From positions 176,554 to 240,553 of the forward strand of contig CANRKT010000001.1 of NCBI GenBank assembly GCA_947631255.1: a DNA stretch of 64,000 nucleotides. Reading direction: 5' to 3'. This document shows, piece by piece, positions 59,045 through 64,000 of the stretch. The notes under the pieces are model-generated. The model was not told the origin of the DNA, ran no database searches, and saw only the letters and a program-made list of their open reading frames with translations. The first letter of the stretch is position 1. The number at the start of each line of letters is the position of its first letter. The stretch comes from an uncultured Enterobacteriaceae bacterium (GTDB taxonomy: Bacteria > Pseudomonadota > Gammaproteobacteria > Enterobacterales > Enterobacteriaceae). Both the position numbers and the translations under genes were made by a program.

Positions 59045-60499
59045 ATGAACAATGACAGGATACAAAACCGGCATGATGAATATCACAAATTAACACTCAA
59101 AGAACGTATTGCTTACGGAATGGGGGATTTTGCCCAAAACCTTGTTTTTGGCACTATCGGCGGTTTTCTTGCTCTTCACATGTTGACAGTTAATACCATT
59201 GCCACAGCCACAGCAGGGTTTATATTTCTTTTCGTCCGCATCATCAATGTTATTTGGGACCCGATGGTCGGAACTTATGTTGATAAAAGGACTTCAAAAG
59301 CTGGAAAATATCGCCCTTGGATTTTAAGAGCTGGCATTCCACTTGTTATTCTTTCTGCCTTACTTTTTGCACCAATACCCGGTGTCAGTGGTTCAGTTTT
59401 TTTTGCATTTATAATTTATTTGGCACTGGATTTAGTTTATTCAGTGGTAAATATTCCTTATGGTTCTCTTAATGCTTCATTGACAAGAGACCCTGAATCT
59501 ATTGATAAACTGACCAGTACGCGAATGATGCTGGCGAATAGTGCCAACCTTCTTGTTTACACCTTATTCCCAATGTTTGTACAGATGGCCTCACCAAAAG
59601 ATCGTAGCCTCAAGGATACTGGCTTTTTTGGACTTGAGCTCAATATGGGAAACTATACCGATCCATCCGCTAAATACGCTTGGTTTGGTGTTTATTCAAT
59701 TTATATGGTAATAGGCGCTGCTGCACTTTTCTTCTGTTATAAATTTACCAAAGAACGTGTTGTCGCTACGGCAGAACAAACGGCCAACGTCAAAACGACA
59801 GATCTATTCCTTGAACTCAAAAATAATCGACCGCTTGTCATCCTTGGATTATTTTTCATGCTGGCCTTTACATTCATGTTTTTCATGAACACCGTTAATG
59901 GATTTTTTAATCAATTTGTTGTCGGTCATTCAGAATGGATGGGGGCTATTGGCCTTGTCGCCTCAATTCCAGGTATTTTATTCCCCATTTTTTGGCCAAG
60001 AATCAAGAAGATTTTTGGCAAAAAAGGTTTCTTCCATCTTTTCCTTGGTATGTTTATTGTCGGTGAATTATTAACTTATGTTTGGTCTCGCGAAGGAATG
60101 CATGATGCACTTTGGCTTGCTTACATCGCAACATTCATTAAACAGTGGGGCTTAACCTCGGCTACCGGATTCATGTGGGCGCTGGTTCCTGAAGTTATTG
60201 CTTATGGCGAATTAAAATCAGGCAAGCGAAATGCCGCAATTATTAATGCTATTATGGGACTCTTTTTCAAGATTGGTTTTACTATTGGTGGCGCTATTCC
60301 ACTTTGGTTACTCGCCGCTTATGGTTTTAACGAAACCGGCGCACAACAAAGTGCAAGTGCTATCGATGGAATAATACTTACTGCAGTTTGGTTGCCAATA
60401 GCTTTAGCTATTATCTCGATGTTCATCATTCAATTTTATCCAATCTCAGACAAAAATGTTACAGACATTAACCGTCAGCTGGATAAGATACGTCAGTAA
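59045..60499 (+). CDS. GPH-family xyloside/sugar:cation symporter
   Basis: This 484-aa transporter of the glycoside-pentoside-hexuronide family has twelve hydrophobic segments. The family start is LTLKERIAYGMGDFAQNLVFGTIGGF. The loop DPMVGTYVDKRTSKAGKYRPWILRAGIP is the diagnostic GPH motif. NAAIINAIMGLFFKIGFTIGGAIPLW lies in the second half. It resembles XynP/XynT-type proteins found next to beta-xylosidase genes, including in lactic acid bacteria. It forms an operon with the GH43 gene 67 bp downstream. Confidence 0.88.
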   Translation: MNNDRIQNRHDEYHKLTLKERIAYGMGDFAQNLVFGTIGGFLALHMLTVNTIATATAGFIFLFVRIINVIWDPMVGTYVDKRTSKAGKYRPWILRAGIPLVILSALLFAPIPGVSGSVFFAFIIYLALDLVYSVVNIPYGSLNASLTRDPESIDKLTSTRMMLANSANLLVYTLFPMFVQMASPKDRSLKDTGFFGLELNMGNYTDPSAKYAWFGVYSIYMVIGAAALFFCYKFTKERVVATAEQTANVKTTDLFLELKNNRPLVILGLFFMLAFTFMFFMNTVNGFFNQFVVGHSEWMGAIGLVASIPGILFPIFWPRIKKIFGKKGFFHLFLGMFIVGELLTYVWSREGMHDALWLAYIATFIKQWGLTSATGFMWALVPEVIAYGELKSGKRNAAIINAIMGLFFKIGFTIGGAIPLWLLAAYGFNETGAQQSASAIDGIILTAVWLPIALAIISMFIIQFYPISDKNVTDINRQLDKIRQ

Positions 60500-60566
60500 T
60501 TTAAAGATTAACGAGAAATCGCTAGAAAGATATCACTCAGGAAACTTTAAGAAAAGGTGGAATTGT

Positions 60567-62246
60567 ATGACTATTATTCAAAACCCTATATTACCCGGAT
60601 TTAACGCAGACCCAAGTATTATTCGTGTCGAGGATACCTACTATATTGCAAACTCTACCTTTGAGTGGTTCCCAGGTGTACGTTTACATGAGTCAAAAGA
60701 CTTGGAACACTGGAATCTTCTTCCAAGTCCATTGTCCACAACAACCCTCTTAAATATGAAAGGAAACCCTTCATCAGGTGGGATTTGGGCTCCGGCTCTT
60801 TCTTACGCAGATGGAAAATTCTGGTTAGTTTACACTGATGTAAAAATCACTGAAGGTGCTTTTAAAGACATGACAAACTACCTGACCACCGCAACAGATA
60901 TTCGTGGTCCATGGACAGATCCCATTAAACTAAATGGGGTCGGGTTTGATGCTTCACTTTTCCATGACGAAGATGGTCGTAAATATTTAGTTCAACAAAC
61001 CTGGGACCATCGAGAGTACCGTCATCCCTTTGATGGCATCACTTTAACTGAGCTGGATACAGAAACACTGAAATTAAAACCAGAAACAGCGCGTACTATT
61101 TATCGAGGCACTGCCGTTGCACTTGTTGAGGGGCCACATATCTACAAACTGAACGGATATTATTATCTTTTCGCCGCTCAGGGGGGGACCGTTTTTTCCC
61201 ACCAGGAAGTGGTTGCGCGTTCAAAAACCTTAGATGCCAACAGCTTTGAAACTGAGCCAGGGGACGTTTTCTTAACTAACGTTGATACTCCAGACAGCTA
61301 CATCCAAAAACAGGGACATGGCTCTTTGGTTTCAACCCCCCAAGGGGAATGGTATTACGCTTCGCTCTGCGCTCGTCCGTGGAATCGTCCGGGTGAGTCT
61401 GTCTATGATCCTCGTGGCTGGTCAACACTTGGCAGAGAAACGTCTATCCAAAAAGTTTATTGGGATGAAGATGGCTGGCCACGTATTGAAGGAGGCCACG
61501 GTGGAAAAACGTTTGTCGAAGGACCAAAAGATGCCATTTACACCGAAAGTGCAAAAGATAATAGCCAGTATGATGAATTTAAAACGCCAACACTCGATCT
61601 CAATTGGAATACACTTCGTGTCCCTTTCACTGAAAAAATGGGCACAACCGGAGATGGAAAGTTAACGTTAATCGGTCAAGGTTCTTTAGCGAATACTCAT
61701 GACCTATCGTTAATTGCCCGCCGTTGGCAAGCCTTTTATTTTGACGCGCAGGTCAAAGTAAAATTTAATCCATTTAATTATCAACAAATGGCAGGACTAA
61801 CGAATTACTATAATGATCGTCACTGGAGTTTTGTGTTCATCACGTGGAATGAAATTAATGGTTCAGTCATCGAAATAGGTGAAAATAACCGTGGAAAATA
61901 TACGTCATATTTGAAAGATGATGCAATTAAGATCCCGGAAGGCACTGAATTTGTCTGGTTCCGCACGAAAGTCAGAAAGGAAAGCTATAGCTATGAATAT
62001 AGTTTCGATGGGATTAATTTCACTGAAATTCCTGTCAAATTAGATGCTGCAATGCTTTCAGACGATTATGTACTGCAAAGTTATGGTGGGTTCTTTACCG
62101 GGGCATTCGTTGGCCTTGCGGCGGTCGACTACTCTGGTTATGCCGCCAGCGCAGAGTTCTATAATTTCGATTATCAGGAGCTTGGTGATTCGTTAATTGA
62201 AAATAACACCTATAGCTGGAAAGCCAGCGAGTTACGTATTAATTAA
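60567..62246 (+). CDS. xynB: GH43 beta-xylosidase
   Basis: The enzyme hydrolyses xylo-oligosaccharides from the non-reducing end. From the ATG at 60567 (AAGGTGG upstream) it has 559 aa. The five-bladed propeller starts NPILPGFNADPSIIRVEDTYYIANSTFEWFPGV, with the catalytic base Asp in NADPS. The pKa-modulating Asp is in VGFDASLFHDEDGR and the acid Glu in LVEGPHIYKLNGYYYLF. A C-terminal beta-sandwich (from about 330) is typical of the XynB/SXA subfamily. No signal peptide is present, so it acts on imported sugars. No xylose regulator or xylA/B is in the window. Confidence 0.93.
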   Translation: MTIIQNPILPGFNADPSIIRVEDTYYIANSTFEWFPGVRLHESKDLEHWNLLPSPLSTTTLLNMKGNPSSGGIWAPALSYADGKFWLVYTDVKITEGAFKDMTNYLTTATDIRGPWTDPIKLNGVGFDASLFHDEDGRKYLVQQTWDHREYRHPFDGITLTELDTETLKLKPETARTIYRGTAVALVEGPHIYKLNGYYYLFAAQGGTVFSHQEVVARSKTLDANSFETEPGDVFLTNVDTPDSYIQKQGHGSLVSTPQGEWYYASLCARPWNRPGESVYDPRGWSTLGRETSIQKVYWDEDGWPRIEGGHGGKTFVEGPKDAIYTESAKDNSQYDEFKTPTLDLNWNTLRVPFTEKMGTTGDGKLTLIGQGSLANTHDLSLIARRWQAFYFDAQVKVKFNPFNYQQMAGLTNYYNDRHWSFVFITWNEINGSVIEIGENNRGKYTSYLKDDAIKIPEGTEFVWFRTKVRKESYSYEYSFDGINFTEIPVKLDAAMLSDDYVLQSYGGFFTGAFVGLAAVDYSGYAASAEFYNFDYQELGDSLIENNTYSWKASELRIN

Positions 62247-62253
62247 AAAATAA

Positions 62254-62288
62254 AAAGCTACGTTATCGCTAAGATAACGTAGCTTTTA
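62254..62288 (+). terminator. Terminator after xynB
   Basis: A perfect stem of 15 bp (AAAAGCTACGTTATC / GATAACGTAGCTTTT) with loop GCTAA runs into TTTAT. It should work on both strands, as A-tract and T-tract flank it. Confidence 0.85.
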
Positions 62289-62405
62289 TATTGTGATTCA
62301 TCGCCGCAGGGAGTCGGCTGATCGCGCGGCAACGTTAAATCACCGCCATGTAATTGATACGATGGAAGGCGGGGAGGGCAAAACAATGCCGCTCCCGTAG
62401 TGTGT

Positions 62406-63122
62406 TCAGTCGTGGAAAGTCACGCTGGTGTCGACCGGTACGCGATCCATGTGGATCCGATTGCCGGGAGCTGCCTCGTCCGGGTAGCCAAAAGAAATAG
62501 CAAACAGCAGCTTGAACTCGTCAGAAATACCGAGGAATTCACGGATGGGATCGGCAAAAAAACCGACCGCAGTTTGGGGAATTCCACCGAGACCGCGTGC
62601 CGCGAGCGATAGCAGGAAGGTTTGTCCATACATACCGATATCACCTGCAACACGAACATTGTCGCCAAACGTGGGCATGAACAGGAACGCGACCTGCGGG
62701 GCGTTGAAGAACGAGTAGTTCATCGCACCCACTCGATGACGCCCTTCCTTATCTTCACGCATGACATTCATGGCTTCGTAATAAGCCTTGCCCAGCGCAT
62801 CGTTACGCTTACGATATTCGCCGTAGAAGTCGTTCTGGTCGAAAGAGAAGTCCGGAGTGAACTCTCCTGCGTCGTTTTTAGAATGCAGAATTTTGGAAAG
62901 CTGCTTAAGTTTCTCACCGCGGACGATGTGAGTATTCCAGGGCTGAGTGTTGCAGTTGGACGGCGCGTACTGGGCATCCTCCAGCACTTCACGGATAATG
63001 TTTAATGGGACGGGCTTATCGAGAAAACCGCGGATAGAGCGACGCGTGCGGGTTGCCTCTTTGAACGACAGCGTCTCATCTGATGATATTTCGGTTCCGG
63101 GGTGGGCAGGATTCAGAATCAT
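62406..63122 (-). CDS. Nitroreductase family protein
   Basis: This FMN-dependent NAD(P)H oxidoreductase has 238 aa. RTRRSIRGFLDKPVP and APSNCNTQPWNTHIVRG are the conserved FMN-binding blocks, followed by MYGQTFLLSLAARGLGGIPQTAVG and the C-terminal ISFGYPDEAAPGNRI. Such enzymes reduce nitroaromatics and quinones. It lies just after a MarR-family gene in the same direction, and a shared operator-like sequence suggests local regulation. Confidence 0.9.
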   Translation of the reverse strand: MILNPAHPGTEISSDETLSFKEATRTRRSIRGFLDKPVPLNIIREVLEDAQYAPSNCNTQPWNTHIVRGEKLKQLSKILHSKNDAGEFTPDFSFDQNDFYGEYRKRNDALGKAYYEAMNVMREDKEGRHRVGAMNYSFFNAPQVAFLFMPTFGDNVRVAGDIGMYGQTFLLSLAARGLGGIPQTAVGFFADPIREFLGISDEFKLLFAISFGYPDEAAPGNRIHMDRVPVDTSVTFHD

Positions 63123-63186
63123 AATGGTTTCCTTTGGTAAGTGGTTATTGTCATTTTTAATAAATATATGTAGCTGACTATATTAT

Positions 63187-63200
63187 AGTGCGCTAGATAA
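63187..63200. promoter_or_regulatory. Putative MarR site before the nitroreductase gene
   Basis: AGTGCGCTAGATAA matches AGTGCACTAGATTA in front of the marR-like gene at 12 of 14 positions. It lies about 65 bp before the nitroreductase start. Confidence 0.5.
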
Positions 63201-63230
63201 ATTGACGTATAAAGATTGTAATCGGTCTCT

Positions 63231-63665
63231 TTAACCCCGCTGTGGTCTACTGAGATCCCGCAAGGTGTCACGAAGTTCGCTCAACTCCGCCTCGTCCAAT
63301 TTACAGGCACTTTTGATTTTCTGACTAACGCTCAAGATTTCTTCCCGGATGCTCTCGGCCCGAGAGGTCAGATTGACCAGCACACGTCGTTCATCGTTCG
63401 GGTCACGAGTACGAGTAACAAACCCCGCTGTCTCGAGGCGTTTGACAAGGGGCGTGATAGTCCCCGTATCCATGTCGAGACAGGCGCCAAGAGTGCCTAC
63501 AGATAACGGCGATCCGTTCAGCAGTTCGAGTATCACCAGATACTGCGGAAACGTCAGGCCTAACGGTTCAAGGAACGGTTTGTGCATCCGGGCCATGCGG
63601 TTAGCAGCGCCATAAAGAGCAAAAGAGAGCTCCATACCAACACTATGGGATTTTGTCATTATCAA
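63231..63665 (-). CDS. MarR family transcriptional regulator
   Basis: This 144-aa winged helix-turn-helix protein has LTFPQYLVILELLNGSPLSVGTLGACLDMDTGTITPLVKRLETAGFVTRTRDPNDERRVLVNLT, the MarR/OhrR DNA-binding block with the DxR wing. It contains no N-terminal redox cysteine of OhrR type near residue 15; cysteines are at about 82 and 127. It is transcribed towards the nitroreductase gene, which it probably represses in response to electrophiles or phenolics. Confidence 0.9.
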   Translation of the reverse strand: MIMTKSHSVGMELSFALYGAANRMARMHKPFLEPLGLTFPQYLVILELLNGSPLSVGTLGACLDMDTGTITPLVKRLETAGFVTRTRDPNDERRVLVNLTSRAESIREEILSVSQKIKSACKLDEAELSELRDTLRDLSRPQRG

Positions 63666-63681
63666 CTCGACTAGATATCTT

Positions 63682-63697
63682 CTAGTGCACTAGATTA
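63682..63697. promoter_or_regulatory. Putative MarR operator (CTAGTGCACTAG palindrome)
   Basis: A perfect 12-bp palindrome, CTAGTGCACTAG (63682-63693), lies 17 bp before the marR-like start and is preceded by a further CTAG half-site. Its core is shared with the sequence in front of the nitroreductase gene. Confidence 0.65.
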
Positions 63698-63928
63698 AAC
63701 CAACATAAAATAATTTCAAGTGCCATGGTCACTAGCCGGGGGAACCTCGGCTGTGTAGTGTTTTATACGCCAGGAAACTTTTTCAGGTCATTCGCAGGCA
63801 GGGGGAAGTTGATTTTGTTTTTATTGATGTATCTTCCTCTGTACCCATTCCTTACGGTTACCCCTATTTTTCTCCCAAACAGGCCCTGGTTCCTCAGTGC
63901 CTAACCCATCTATCCATCTATACAATTA

Positions 63929-63972
63929 CAACTAATATGTTGTTCAAGTTGGTTGGTACAACATATTAGTTG
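63929..63972. repeat. 15-bp inverted repeat near the window end
   Basis: CAACTAATATGTTGT (63929-63943) and ACAACATATTAGTTG (63958-63972) are perfect inverted copies with 14 bp between. It may be an operator or a hairpin in front of the next gene. The rest of 63698-63928 contains nothing I recognise. Confidence 0.6.
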
Positions 63973-63985
63973 TTTGAGGTGTGCG

Positions 63986-64000
63986 GTGAAGAATATTGAT
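63986..64000 (+). CDS. Possible start of a gene running off the window
   Basis: GAGG at 63976-63979 precedes a GTG at 63986 that opens five codons (MKNID) before the window ends. This is the only support, apart from the inverted repeat in front. Confidence 0.25.

Overview
The window is a chromosomal segment of a gammaproteobacterium of the order Enterobacterales. The protein sequences and gene blocks match that order: queF/syd/csrB/yqcC-truC-yqcA, barA, relA-mazG-pyrG-eno, queE/queD, cysJIH-iap, cysDNC-ygbE-ftsB-ispDF-truD-surE-pcm-nlpD-rpoS-mutS. The convergent rpoS/mutS arrangement, the RIO kinase and the dispersed palindromic repeats fit a Pectobacteriaceae- or Yersiniaceae-like lineage better than Escherichia, but the species cannot be named from this sequence. 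Family assignments come from recalled sequences, not from a database search.

Layout. 0-7 kb: queF (partial), syd, the sRNA gene csrB, yqcC-truC-yqcA, a divergent ramA/ramR regulatory pair with its operator, and the sensor kinase barA. BarA normally drives CsrB transcription through UvrY, so two parts of the Csr circuit lie here and a third (flhDC, a classic CsrA target) lies at 45 kb. 7-15 kb: a decayed rlmD, then relA, mazG, pyrG, eno, queE and queD. 16-28 kb: assimilatory sulfate reduction (cysJIH, cysDNC). It is interrupted between iap and cysD by a variable patch holding a MepB-like gene, IS3 and transporter remnants and a small coupled gene pair. This locus carries CRISPR-cas in some enterics, but no array is present here. 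28-37 kb: ftsB, isoprenoid (ispD, ispF), tRNA/protein repair and stress genes, rpoS and mutS.

37.4-39.9 kb is a small integrative element inserted into the 5' end of mutS. It is bounded by a perfect 31-bp direct repeat. It contains a truncated P4-type integrase interrupted by an internally deleted IS3 element, a 56-aa ORF and a fic gene. The displaced original mutS start is left at the far end.

40-50 kb: malS, dcuB, flhDC (not followed by motAB-cheAW), a RIO1-type kinase, an RluA-family pseudouridine synthase, yaiL, and a pair of secreted proteins, one with a ParB-like domain. 50.8-58.4 kb: a minus-strand sugar-acid cluster, rspA-rspB-dlgD-like dehydrogenase-TRAP transporter-rspR. It combines what in E. 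coli are the separate rsp and yia systems. 59-62 kb: a xyloside transporter and a GH43 beta-xylosidase. 62.4-63.7 kb: a nitroreductase and a MarR regulator that share an operator-like sequence. The window ends just after a 15-bp inverted repeat.
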